Positions 18,900 to 27,102 of a DNA stretch of 64,000 nt are shown in pieces; position 1 is the stretch's first letter, and each line of letters begins with the position of its first letter. Source of the stretch: Arthrobacter zhangbolii (lineage in GTDB: Bacteria; Actinomycetota; Actinomycetes; Actinomycetales; Micrococcaceae); assembly GCF_022869865.1 (NCBI RefSeq), contig NZ_CP094984.1:2542001-2606000 (forward strand), read 5' to 3'. Position numbers and translations under genes: made by a program. Under the pieces are notes generated by a model. That model was not told the DNA's origin and searched no databases. It worked only from the letters and a program-made list of their open reading frames with translations.

Positions 18900-18943
18900 G
18901 GAGGACTGGTGCAGCGCCCGCAGGGGCATTGCGCTAGTCCTCC
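18900..18943. terminator. Convergent hairpin between the DUF2342 and YgjP-like genes
   Basis: A 20-bp arm at 18900-18919 pairs with 18924-18943, with three G-U pairs and one mismatch, over a 4-nt loop. It overlaps the last codons of the minus-strand gene, so it may stop transcripts from both sides. Confidence 0.5.
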
Positions 18944-19518
18944 CCCATTTCCCCCTTAAGTCCGCGTGAACTGGCAAAGGCGGCTCCCGAGAGGAACGCC
19001 TTCGCCGTTTCCGTCTGCGGATAGTTTTCCAGCAGCCGCCAGAAGGCCGGGCCGTGTGACGGGACCAGGAGGTGGGCCAGTTCGTGGAGCAGCACGTAGT
19101 CCACCACCCATTGCGGCATCCCCTTCAGCTTGTCTGACAGCCGGATGGTGCCCCGGCCGGGCGTGGCCGATCCCCAGCGGGAGTTCTGGTTACTGACCCA
19201 CCGCACGGATGCAGGCCGTGCGTGCCCGGAGAGATAGCGGCTGGATAGTTCGGCTGCCCGGCGCATCAGGTCGTTTTCGCTGGCGGCCTCATCGGGTTCC
19301 GTGGAAACACGCTGTTCGAGCCGTGCGACCATACGCTGCACCCACTCGGCTTCCTGCGCGGCGGAGAAGTGTGCCGGGATGGACACCAATGCCACACCGT
19401 CCCGGAAAACCGCATTCACGGTGCGCTTGCGGCGGGCGGATCGGCGTACCTGGATGGGGATTCCGCTAGTGGTGGTTGCCGGTATCGAGGCGTCGGCGGT
19501 CCGGGACGGGGAAGGCAT
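18934..19518 (-). CDS. YgjP-like (DUF45/M48 type) metallopeptidase
   Basis: A 194-residue protein with the zinc-protease motif HELAHLLVPSHG (about 143-154) followed by FWRLLENY, the signature of the YgjP/DUF45 group. The N-terminal beta-rich part includes RRSARRKRTVNAVFRDG, also typical. Members are found beside nucleic-acid enzymes, but the substrate is not established. It lacks a signal peptide and is presumably cytoplasmic. Start ATG 19518. It converges on the DUF2342 gene and diverges from the ThiF-like gene across a 134-bp spacer in which I see no clear signal. Confidence 0.85.
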   Translation of the reverse strand: MPSPSRTADASIPATTTSGIPIQVRRSARRKRTVNAVFRDGVALVSIPAHFSAAQEAEWVQRMVARLEQRVSTEPDEAASENDLMRRAAELSSRYLSGHARPASVRWVSNQNSRWGSATPGRGTIRLSDKLKGMPQWVVDYVLLHELAHLLVPSHGPAFWRLLENYPQTETAKAFLSGAAFASSRGLKGEMGED

Positions 19519-19652
19519 GTTTCAAGCCTAACCTCCCGCCCTGACGGCCCTGCAGCCTGTGGATAACCGCCGGCCCCGCGGGCCCGCGTGCCAGCATGGT
19601 CTGCAGTTGGGCCGGCTGGGGGCGGCGTCGTGCACACCGCAGGGAGCAGACC

Positions 19653-20774
19653 ATGCGCATCAATCCGGGAATCCATGTACTCAACATTTCGCCGCGGGCC
19701 AGGCAGCTGGGGATAGGCTCCGGTTCCTTGCTCCTGCGCAATCTCCAGGATGCCGATGTTGCCTTCCTGGGAGCGCTTCGCGGCGGGGTGCCCGACGGTA
19801 CGGAAGCCGCTGCTGCGTCCGCGCTGCGGGTGCCCCGGGAGCGGGCAGCAGCACTGATAGAGGCGCTCCGCCCCCTTCTGGTCCCGCATGAGGTCTCTGC
19901 CCCGCCGGTTCCTTCGCTGCGTTCCGAACGCCTGGCTCCCGATGGCCGGCGCCTTTCCGCTGCCTATGGCATCAATGGCGAGGAACCCGTCCGACGCCGG
20001 TCGCAGGCAACGGTTTTTATTGACGGTCTCGGCCGCGCCGGGGCACTGCTGGCCCGTACGCTCGCCACCGCAGGGGTAGGCCGGCTGCTCCTGCGCGATC
20101 CTGCCGTGGTGGCCCCTGCCGATGTGGGCACCGCCTATGCGGTGACGGATATCGGGATGAACCGGGCTGCAGCGGTTAAGCGGCATCTGTTCCGGATTGA
20201 TCCCACCCAGCAGGTGCTGACGGTCACCGATGGCGGGGAGCGCACGGAGCCCCGGGCAGTGGATCTCGCGGTGACGGTGAGGGCTGTGGGGGCCGTTCCC
20301 CGAGGCAGCGAACCGGGGACGTCGCCCGGCGTGCCCAGCCTCCTCCTGTCCGTCAACGAAACCGGCTGGGATGTCGGCCCGCTGCTGGTGCCGGGAGCAA
20401 CGCCGTGCCTGGAATGCCTGGACCGGCGGCGCGCGGACTCGGACCCGGGCTGGTACGCGGCGGTCGAGGCCCTCGCCGGCCAGGACAGGCAACGCTCAGG
20501 CGCGGGTCCTGTCCGGAGTCCCGCCGGGAACGCGGAGTGTGCCATCCCCGAAGGTGAGGAAGCGGCAGGCGCGGCCCTCGCGGCGGGAGCGGCATCCCTG
20601 GCGGCCCTGGTCTTCCTCGACGGCATCAACCAGCCCGCCCTGCTCTCCGCAGTCCTGTCACTGCGTACCTCGGACGGCTTTTCGCGGCTGCAGGAACTGG
20701 ACTACCACCCGGCCTGCGGGTGCCGGCTGCAGCACCGCGAAACCCGTGCCGGGCGGCCGGGGCATGCAGCCTAG
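19653..20774 (+). CDS. Orphan ThiF/E1-like protein (TOMM cyclase-partner type)
   Basis: A 373-residue protein with a degenerate E1/ThiF Rossmann core, FIDGLGRAGALLARTLA (about 127-143), and four cysteines spaced as a structural zinc site: CLEC (about 251-254) and CGC near the C-terminus (HPACGCRLQ). The first 100 residues resemble the leader-binding half of TOMM partner proteins. The adenylation Arg/Lys/Gln residues of true ThiF are not obvious, so it may not activate a substrate. ATG 19653 follows AGGGAGCAG. No YcaO, precursor peptide or dehydrogenase occurs in the window. Its TAG interleaves with the uvrD2 stop. Confidence 0.7.
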   Translation: MRINPGIHVLNISPRARQLGIGSGSLLLRNLQDADVAFLGALRGGVPDGTEAAAASALRVPRERAAALIEALRPLLVPHEVSAPPVPSLRSERLAPDGRRLSAAYGINGEEPVRRRSQATVFIDGLGRAGALLARTLATAGVGRLLLRDPAVVAPADVGTAYAVTDIGMNRAAAVKRHLFRIDPTQQVLTVTDGGERTEPRAVDLAVTVRAVGAVPRGSEPGTSPGVPSLLLSVNETGWDVGPLLVPGATPCLECLDRRRADSDPGWYAAVEALAGQDRQRSGAGPVRSPAGNAECAIPEGEEAAGAALAAGAASLAALVFLDGINQPALLSAVLSLRTSDGFSRLQELDYHPACGCRLQHRETRAGRPGHAA

Positions 20775-22897
20775 GAGTCGGTGCCCTGGGAGAGTACCTG
20801 CAGCACCGCCTCGCCGTAGCGCTCCAGCTTCGACGGACCGACGCCGGGCAGCGTTGCCAGCCGGTTCAATGACGGCGGGCGGTCTTCGGCAATGGCCACC
20901 AGGGTCGCATCGGTGAACACAACAAAAGCGGGGATCCCGGCCTCCTGCGCCGCTTCCCGGCGCCACTCCCGCAAAGCCTCAAAGGTCGCTTCTTCATAGG
21001 TCACCGGGCAGTCACCGCAGCGGCCCACCTTGCGTTCGGCGCCGGTGGTGAGCAGAGCCCCGCAGCTGCGGCATTTTGCCGGCCCGGTGACCTTGCGCCT
21101 GGGCTGCTTCGCCGGGCCCGCCGTCCGGACAGTGTCACGCTCGGTGCGCGGACGCAGCCCGTCGAGGAACCTGGACGGTTTCCGGTTGGCACGGCCGCCC
21201 GGCGTCCGCGCCGTGGACCAGGACAGTGCCAGATGCTCACGGGCACGTGTGATGCCCACGTACAGGAGCCTGCGTTCCTCATCAACGGCCTCAGCGGTGT
21301 CGGCAAAGGAGATCGGCATCAGTCCTTCGCTGAGCCCCACCAGGTACACCGCGTCCCATTCCAGACCCTTGGCGGAGTGCAGGGAGGCAAGCGTGACGCC
21401 CTGGACCCGGGGGGCGTGCTGCGCTGCCGCCCGTTCCTCCAGCTCGGCCACGAAATCCTGCATGGTGAAGATGCTGTCCGGGTCACGGGTACGGGTTACC
21501 TGCAGTTCCTCGGCCAGCGCCACCAGGGCAGCCAGTGACTCCCAGCGTTCCCGGGTGGCTCCGCCGCCCGCCGGTGCCTCCGGTGTGTAGCCGAGCGAGG
21601 CCAGGATGTCCCGCACCAGCTGCGGCACCGGTTCGTTGCCCACGGACCGGGATGCCGCCCGCAGCTGCAGGACCGCGTCGCGGACCTCGCGCCGGGCGAA
21701 GAACCTTTCACCGCCGCGCAGCTGGTAGCCGATCCCCGCGGAGGCCAGGGCCTGCTCATAGGCCTGCGACTGTCCGTTGGTGCGGAAAAGGACCGCGATT
21801 TCGCTGGCCTGGACTCCCTGGGCTATCAGGGCCTTGATGGAGGAGGCGACATGCGCGGCCTCTGCCTCGTCGTCGGCGCACTCGGTGAAGGTGGGTTCCG
21901 GCCCGGCCGGACGCTGTGCCACGAGCTCCAGCGGTGTGGGCCAGGACGGAGCGTTCCGGTTGCGCTCCCCCTCGGCCGTACGCGCTGCAAGGATCCGGTT
22001 TGCCAGCCCCACCACCTGGGGAGTGGAACGGTAGTCACGGACCAGTTTGACGACGTCGGCGTTCGGGAAGCGCTTGGTGAACTCAAGCAGGTGCCGGGGC
22101 GTGGCACCGGTGAAGGAGTAAATGGTCTGGCTTGAATCGCCCACCACGCACAACTCGTCGCGGGCACCGAGCCACAGGTCAAGGAGCCGCTGCTGCAGCG
22201 GGGAAACGTCCTGGTATTCGTCCACCACGAAGTGCCGGTACTGGTCCCGCACCATGGCAGCGACCCGCTCGTCCTCCTGGAGGATGCCCACCATAATCAG
22301 CAGGACGTCCTCGAAATCGATGATGTTCCGGTCCACTTTCACGTCCTCATAGGACTGGAAAATGCGTGAAATGGCCGTGAGGTCAAACCCAGCCGGGGGC
22401 TCACGGTCAGCAGCTGCACGGACATAACTGTCCGGTGTGAGCATGGAGACCTTGGCCCACTCGATTTCCGCGGCCACGTCGCGGATGGCGGCCCGGTCCG
22501 TGGACAGCCGAAGCCTGCGGGCTGCTTCGGCGATGATTTGTGCCTTGTGGTCCAGCAGCCCCGGCAGGGCTCCGCCAACAGTGTGCGGCCAGAAGTACTG
22601 CAGCTGCTTGAGCGCTGCGGCGTGGAAGGTTTTGGCCTGGACGCCGTGGGCGCCGAGGTCACGCAGCCGGGTACGCATTTCCGCCGCCGCCCGCGCCGTG
22701 AAGGTCACGGCCAGGACCTGCTGCGGTTTATAGACGCCTGTGGCCACCCCGTAGGCCATCCGGTGGGTGATGGCACGGGTTTTGCCGGTACCGGCACCGG
22801 CCAGGACGCAGAGCGGGCCGGTCAGGGTGGTGGCCACTGCCCGCTGCTCGTCGTCGAGGCCGGACAGGATGCGTGCTTCGGGTGATTCGCTGCTCAT
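20771..22897 (-). CDS. uvrD2: ATP-dependent DNA helicase UvrD2
   Basis: A 708-residue superfamily 1 helicase. Walker A is GAGTGKT (34-40), Walker B lies in VVDEYQDVSP, and LHSAKGLEWDAVY is motif V. After the core come a four-cysteine zinc element (CRSCGALL...GRCGDCP, about 585-610) and a C-terminal HRDC domain ending in LATLPGVGPSKLERYGEAVL. This architecture defines actinobacterial UvrD2, which unwinds 3'-tailed duplexes. The ATG at 22897 overlaps the nudC TGA by 4 bp, so the two genes are coupled. A long upstream in-frame extension is antisense-like and not used. Confidence 0.95.
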   Translation of the reverse strand: MSSESPEARILSGLDDEQRAVATTLTGPLCVLAGAGTGKTRAITHRMAYGVATGVYKPQQVLAVTFTARAAAEMRTRLRDLGAHGVQAKTFHAAALKQLQYFWPHTVGGALPGLLDHKAQIIAEAARRLRLSTDRAAIRDVAAEIEWAKVSMLTPDSYVRAAADREPPAGFDLTAISRIFQSYEDVKVDRNIIDFEDVLLIMVGILQEDERVAAMVRDQYRHFVVDEYQDVSPLQQRLLDLWLGARDELCVVGDSSQTIYSFTGATPRHLLEFTKRFPNADVVKLVRDYRSTPQVVGLANRILAARTAEGERNRNAPSWPTPLELVAQRPAGPEPTFTECADDEAEAAHVASSIKALIAQGVQASEIAVLFRTNGQSQAYEQALASAGIGYQLRGGERFFARREVRDAVLQLRAASRSVGNEPVPQLVRDILASLGYTPEAPAGGGATRERWESLAALVALAEELQVTRTRDPDSIFTMQDFVAELEERAAAQHAPRVQGVTLASLHSAKGLEWDAVYLVGLSEGLMPISFADTAEAVDEERRLLYVGITRAREHLALSWSTARTPGGRANRKPSRFLDGLRPRTERDTVRTAGPAKQPRRKVTGPAKCRSCGALLTTGAERKVGRCGDCPVTYEEATFEALREWRREAAQEAGIPAFVVFTDATLVAIAEDRPPSLNRLATLPGVGPSKLERYGEAVLQVLSQGTDS

Positions 22898-23856
22898 GCG
22901 CGGGCGTTGGCCTCCGGTTCGGTGATGGGCCCGCCGTACCAGCGCTCGATCAGGTTCCGGGCGATGGAGATGGGGCCGGCAATGGTAATTTCGCCGCTGG
23001 ACACGGCGTCGGCAAGGTCGGTGCGGCTGAACCAGCGGACATCGGACATCTCCACGCCGTCGGCCTGCGCCACGGAATCCCCGGCCCGGGCAGTAAACCC
23101 GAGCATCAGTGAACACGGGAACGGCCACGGCTGGGAACCGAGGTACTGCGGGGAGTGGACAACCACACCCGACTCCTCCTCCACCTCACGGATCACCGCC
23201 GCCTCCAGCGACTCGCCCGGTTCCACGAAACCGGCGAGCGTGGAATAGCGGTTGCCGGGCCAGGCTGCCGCGGAACCGAGCAGGATCCGGTCCTGGGCGT
23301 CGATAACGGAGACGATGATGGCCGGGTCGGTGCGCGGGAAATGCGAGCTGCCGTCCTCGGGACAGCGGCGGACCCAGCCGCCCTGCTCCGGAACGGTTCC
23401 GGCGCCGCAGCGCGGACAGTGGGTGTGCCCCGCGTGCCAGTTCGCGATGGCCGCGGCCTCCACGAACAGGCCCGCATCCAGGGCACCGAGTTCCGTGGCC
23501 GCATGACGAAGGCTTACCCAGGCTGCGCCGTCTACCGCGAGCGCAGGATCGGGCTCGGCCAGTGTTACCAGCACGACGTCGGTCCCCAGCGGCACCTGCG
23601 CTGCCTCCAGCGTGCGGCCAAGATAGACGGGCACCTCGCCGAAACCGGTTTCAGGCGGCTCCTGCAGAACCAGTACGGAGTCCCGGACGAGCGTCCTGCC
23701 CTGGGCGAAGTACATAACCCGGGTTCCGGCCGCACCGCGGATTTTCTCGAAAAGGTCAGGGGCGACGCGTCGCGCGGAGCCGCGGTCCACGGCTGTCCGG
23801 GCCAGCGGTAACAAGCCCAGGGGGGAAACTTCTGCTGCCGGTGCCGGGATACTCAT
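22894..23856 (-). CDS. nudC: NAD+ diphosphatase / RNA deNADding Nudix enzyme NudC
   Basis: A 320-residue Nudix hydrolase that splits NAD(H), and NAD caps on RNA, into NMN and AMP. The Nudix box GFVEPGESLEAAVIREVEEE follows a zinc ribbon, CPRCG then RRCPEDG. The fourth zinc ligand expected in E. coli NudC is not a cysteine here. The family motif SQPWPFP lies after the Nudix box and fixes the NudC subgroup. ATG 23856 follows GGTGG; the longer upstream reading crosses the divergent promoter region and is rejected. It is the promoter-proximal gene of a nudC-uvrD2 pair. Confidence 0.93.
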   Translation of the reverse strand: MSIPAPAAEVSPLGLLPLARTAVDRGSARRVAPDLFEKIRGAAGTRVMYFAQGRTLVRDSVLVLQEPPETGFGEVPVYLGRTLEAAQVPLGTDVVLVTLAEPDPALAVDGAAWVSLRHAATELGALDAGLFVEAAAIANWHAGHTHCPRCGAGTVPEQGGWVRRCPEDGSSHFPRTDPAIIVSVIDAQDRILLGSAAAWPGNRYSTLAGFVEPGESLEAAVIREVEEESGVVVHSPQYLGSQPWPFPCSLMLGFTARAGDSVAQADGVEMSDVRWFSRTDLADAVSSGEITIAGPISIARNLIERWYGGPITEPEANARA

Positions 23857-23997
23857 ACCACCACCGTACTGACTACTCCCCCCGAAACTGTAGTTGGGCC
23901 GCAGGGCACTACCCGGCCTGAGGTTTTCCTCACGGTTTGGGCGACTCGCCGCCGCACAATGGTTATTCGGGACACATCTGCCCATACGGTTGAAGAT

Positions 23998-25524
23998 GTG
24001 AAACGGACCCCCATGGAATTGGCTGCAATGGCCAGCGCTGCCGTCCCAGGGCTGACCCCCACCGGCGTTGCCGGTTCCCCCGACGACGCCGCGGATTTCG
24101 ACGCCGCGCTGCTGGTTGACGATGCCGGGCGCCGGTGGCGCGTCCGGTCCCCCAAGCACCTCGAAGCCAGCATGCGGCTGGAAACCGAGCTGCTGGTGCT
24201 GCGCACCTTCGTGCCTGCGGTCCGGGCTGAATTGCCGTTTGCGCTTCCCTATGTTGCCGGAACTGTCCGTCAGGGCGAGCTGTGCACGTTCGTTTATTCC
24301 CATCTGCCCGGAGCCACGCGCAGTATCGATCAGCTGATGACTGCCGGAAAGTCCGTGGCGGCGGAGATCGGACGGGCCATGGCCGCCGTCCACGCCCTCC
24401 CCCGCGACCTGGTTACCAAGGCGGACCTTCCCAGCTACAGTGCCAATGAATTCCGCCAGCGCCGGCTGAACGAGTTGGACCAGGCCGCCACCACCGGAAA
24501 GATCCCCTCCGTGCTGCTGCGGCGCTGGGAACATGCCCTCGAGGATGTCTCGCTCTGGCGGTTCAAGCCAACAGTGGTTCACGGTGACCTGCATGAAGAC
24601 AACATCCTGCTCACCGGCGAGCGGGTCAGTGCCGTTACCGGCTGGACGGATCTTCGCGTCGGCGACCCGGCTGACGACTTCGCCTGGCTGATTGCCGCCA
24701 ATGATCCAGGCTTCACCCGGAACGTGCATGAGGCCTATCTCGAAGCCGGCAAGGATCCGGAGGATCCGCACCTGATCCGCCGTGCCGCCCTGTCCGCCGA
24801 GTTTGCCCTGGCCCAGTGGCTGGTGCGCGGCGTTGCCGCGGAGAATGACGCCATGGTGGACGAAGCCGTGGAGATGCTCCGCACCCTGGAAGAGGACGTG
24901 CGTGCCCAGGAAGCCGCCGACAAACGCTCGGGGCAGGCCCGGGCAGCAGAGGCACGCGCTTCGGTCGCCCGGCCGGAGGGAACGGTAACCCCTGCATCGG
25001 AGTCTTCACCGGCGGCCGCCTCCACGGCGGAACGCCCTGCCTCCACCACCGGGACCACCGGCGTCGAAACCTCCGTTGCTTCGAAGGGGAAGGCCAAGGT
25101 AACGGTCGCCCCGATAGCGCCGGACTCCGCTCCCGCGATCACCCGCCCGGATGCTCCCGGCGAGGACACCTCCGCCGGGAAAACCGCCGGATCGGATGAA
25201 CCCCTGGCCGAGGTCATTGCGCTGCCGGCCCGCGCTGATGGCACGGAACCCGAAACGACAGCACCGGATACTACGGCACCTGACGCCGCGGAAGCGGACA
25301 CGGACCCGGCGGAACAGGACAAGGCCGGATCCTCACCCGCCGGGGACACCGGCGACGAAGAAAAGATCGCCGCCGACGCAGACACCGCACGCAAACCGAA
25401 GAACAGGCTCGGGGATACGGCGGAGCCGGGCAGCCCGGAAGACGGCGACGGCACGGCGGGTAAGCCCGGCCCTGCCGGCCCTGCCACCACGTCCCTGCCC
25501 CTGGCTCCGGTCCCGGACAAGTAG
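23998..25524 (+). CDS. Phosphotransferase-fold (APH-like) protein with a long acidic tail
   Basis: About 508 residues. The first 300 form an aminoglycoside phosphotransferase/kinase-like domain. It has the catalytic-loop motif VVHGDLHEDNILL (about 192-204) and the metal-binding region GWTDLRVGDPADDFAW. The last 200 residues are low-complexity Thr/Ala/Pro/Asp/Glu with repeated TTAPD-like units, presumably disordered. Substrate is unknown; gene context alone does not make it a resistance enzyme. Starts GTG 23998 (VKRTPMEL) and ATG 24013 are both possible. It diverges from nudC and ends at a strong terminator. Confidence 0.75.
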   Translation: MKRTPMELAAMASAAVPGLTPTGVAGSPDDAADFDAALLVDDAGRRWRVRSPKHLEASMRLETELLVLRTFVPAVRAELPFALPYVAGTVRQGELCTFVYSHLPGATRSIDQLMTAGKSVAAEIGRAMAAVHALPRDLVTKADLPSYSANEFRQRRLNELDQAATTGKIPSVLLRRWEHALEDVSLWRFKPTVVHGDLHEDNILLTGERVSAVTGWTDLRVGDPADDFAWLIAANDPGFTRNVHEAYLEAGKDPEDPHLIRRAALSAEFALAQWLVRGVAAENDAMVDEAVEMLRTLEEDVRAQEAADKRSGQARAAEARASVARPEGTVTPASESSPAAASTAERPASTTGTTGVETSVASKGKAKVTVAPIAPDSAPAITRPDAPGEDTSAGKTAGSDEPLAEVIALPARADGTEPETTAPDTTAPDAAEADTDPAEQDKAGSSPAGDTGDEEKIAADADTARKPKNRLGDTAEPGSPEDGDGTAGKPGPAGPATTSLPLAPVPDK

Positions 25525-25542
25525 TCCGCCGGATCCTCCACT

Positions 25543-25576
25543 AAAAGGTGCCCCGCCCCGGCGGGGCACCTTTTTT
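25543..25576 (+). terminator. Canonical intrinsic terminator
   Basis: A perfect 14-bp stem (25543-25556 and 25561-25574), a CCCG loop and a run of six T (25571-25576) lie 19 nt after the phosphotransferase stop. This is one of the clearest rho-independent terminators in the window. Confidence 0.9.
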
Positions 25577-25655
25577 GCTGCCCTAAGACTTTTGCTGCTG
25601 AGACTTTTGCTGCCCTGAGACTCTTGCTGCCCAGAGACTTCTGCTGTGCGGTGAC
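25573..25655. repeat. Five imperfect 15-17 bp tandem repeats after the terminator
   Basis: Units begin at 25573, 25590, 25605, 25622 and 25639, with consensus TTTTGCTGCCCTGAGAC (second copy 15 bp, last copy most diverged). The first unit starts inside the T-run of the terminator. The array fills most of the gap between that terminator and the GntR promoter. No ORF uses it convincingly. Confidence 0.85.
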
Positions 25656-25684
25656 GCCTGCCGAAAACCCGTGGGGCAGGAGTC

Positions 25685-25713
25685 TTGCCTCAACCAGACA
25701 ATGGTCCTATGGT
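25685..25713 (+). promoter_or_regulatory. Promoter of the GntR-ABC operon
   Basis: TTGCCT (25685-25690) and TATGGT (25708-25713) are separated by exactly 17 nt. The -10 is overlapped by the palindrome at 25711-25734. Confidence 0.65.
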
Positions 25714-25734
25714 TAGTTACACAAGTAATGAACC
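25711..25734. promoter_or_regulatory. Palindromic operator candidate for the GntR regulator
   Basis: GGTTAGTTAC and GTAATGAACC, separated by ACAA, are inverted repeats matching at 8 of 10 positions. The site covers the end of the -10 and the expected start point. YtrA-type GntR regulators usually repress their own operon from such a site, so autoregulation is likely. Confidence 0.65.
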
Positions 25735-25792
25735 AAATAACCACCCGGGCGGGATTCGTGTTCGATCCCGGGTACCCAGCGCAGGAGCCGCT

Positions 25793-26173
25793 TTGATTGA
25801 TGACAGCAGGCCGATCTTCCAGCAGATCGCAGAACGCGTCGAAGGCGACATCCTTGACGAAATCCTCAGAGAGGAAAGCCAAGTGCCGTCCACCAACGAG
25901 TTCGCCGCCTTCTACCGGATCAACCCGGCAACCGCAGCCAAGGGGATCAACCTCCTGGTCGATGAAGGCATCCTCTACAAGCGCCGCGGCATCGGCATGT
26001 TTGTTGCCCCCGGCGCCCGGGAAGCCGTTCTGAAGAAGCGCCGCGAGCAGTTCTATCAGCAGTATGTCCGTCCGCTGACTCTCGAAGCCCGGAGGCTCGG
26101 GATCGATGACGAGCAGCTCTCCGGCTTAATCCACCGCAGCACCGCCGACACCGAAGGGAGCATGGCGCCATGA
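25793..26173 (+). CDS. GntR-family regulator, YtrA subfamily
   Basis: A 126-residue regulator with an N-terminal winged helix-turn-helix beginning at RPIFQQIAERVEGDILDE. The recognition region is QVPSTNEFAAFYRINPATAA and the wing is KRRGIGMFVAPGA. The short C-terminal helical part (about 75-126) lacks a large ligand domain, which defines the YtrA subgroup. Members usually control ABC transporters encoded with them. I choose TTG 25793, preceded by AGGAG at 5-nt spacing; the earlier in-frame ATGs lie upstream of, or inside, the promoter-operator. It overlaps the ABC ATPase gene by 4 bp. Confidence 0.88.
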   Translation: MIDDSRPIFQQIAERVEGDILDEILREESQVPSTNEFAAFYRINPATAAKGINLLVDEGILYKRRGIGMFVAPGAREAVLKKRREQFYQQYVRPLTLEARRLGIDDEQLSGLIHRSTADTEGSMAP

Positions 26174-27102
26174 CCGCCGGCACCGAGAACGTGATAGAAA
26201 CCCGGAACCTGACACGCCGCTACCGGGACCAGCTAGCGCTCGACAATGTGAACCTGAGCATTTCCGGCGGCCGGATTTACGGGCTGCTCGGCCGCAACGG
26301 GGCCGGTAAAACCACGCTGATGTCGATCCTGACCGCCCAGGGGTTTGAGTCCGCGGGTGAGGTGCGGGTCTTTGGGGAACACCCCTTCGAAAATGAGCGG
26401 GTGCTGCGCAGGCTGTGCTTTGTCCGCGAGTCGCAGAAGTATCCGGATGACTTCACGGCCGCGAATGCCTTCGCGTCGGCCCGGCTGTTCTACCCCAATT
26501 GGGACGCCGGATACGCCGCCTCCCTCGCGGAAGACTTTCACCTCCCGTTGAAGCGCCGGATCAAGAAACTTTCCCGCGGCCAGCTCTCCGCCGTCGGCGT
26601 GATCCTCGGACTGGCTTCGCGCGCAGACATCACGTTTTTCGACGAACCCTATCTGGGCCTCGACGCCGTTGCCCGCCAGATCTTCTATGACCGGCTGGTT
26701 CAGGACTTTGCCGAACACCCGCGCACCATCCTGCTTTCCTCACATCTGATCGATGAGGTGGCCAATCTGCTGGAACACATCATCGTGATCGACGACGGCC
26801 GGATAGTCCTGGACGATGACGCCGAGAACATCCGGGGCAGTGCCATCACCGTGACCGGAACGGCGGAAGTCGTGGAGGCCTTCGCTTCCGGCCGGACGGT
26901 GTTGCACCGCGAATCCCTGGGATCGCTCGTGTCGCTGACCCTGGAGCACCGAATGGACGACGGCGAGCGCCGGGAAGCCGCCGAACTCGGACTGCAGCTG
27001 ACACCCGTGTCCCTGCAGCAACTCGTTGTCAGGAAATCCCTGCAACCCGATGGCCTGGAGAAACCCGGCACCGGCGCACCTAGCCTGGAGGCGTTCAAAT
27101 GA
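26170..27102 (+). CDS. ABC transporter ATP-binding protein
   Basis: A 310-residue ATPase. Walker A is GRNGAGKTT (about 39-47), the signature is LSRGQLSAVG, and Walker B with the catalytic Glu is ITFFDEPYLGLD. The H-loop is LLSSHLIDE. The last 90 residues form a C-terminal domain of the kind seen in YtrB/EcsA/bacitracin-type exporters. It is coupled by ATGA overlaps to both the regulator before it and the permease after it. The complex is probably an exporter or sensor of an envelope-active compound (inference); the substrate is unknown. Confidence 0.92.
   Translation: MTAGTENVIETRNLTRRYRDQLALDNVNLSISGGRIYGLLGRNGAGKTTLMSILTAQGFESAGEVRVFGEHPFENERVLRRLCFVRESQKYPDDFTAANAFASARLFYPNWDAGYAASLAEDFHLPLKRRIKKLSRGQLSAVGVILGLASRADITFFDEPYLGLDAVARQIFYDRLVQDFAEHPRTILLSSHLIDEVANLLEHIIVIDDGRIVLDDDAENIRGSAITVTGTAEVVEAFASGRTVLHRESLGSLVSLTLEHRMDDGERREAAELGLQLTPVSLQQLVVRKSLQPDGLEKPGTGAPSLEAFK

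Noticed and set aside
19653-20774. A RiPP (TOMM) biosynthetic cluster around the ThiF-like gene
   Set aside because: No YcaO cyclase, precursor peptide, dehydrogenase or dedicated exporter is encoded in the neighbourhood.
23998-25524. Aminoglycoside or macrolide resistance kinase
   Set aside because: Only the general kinase fold is visible; the gene sits in a conserved housekeeping block, so a resistance role is unsupported.
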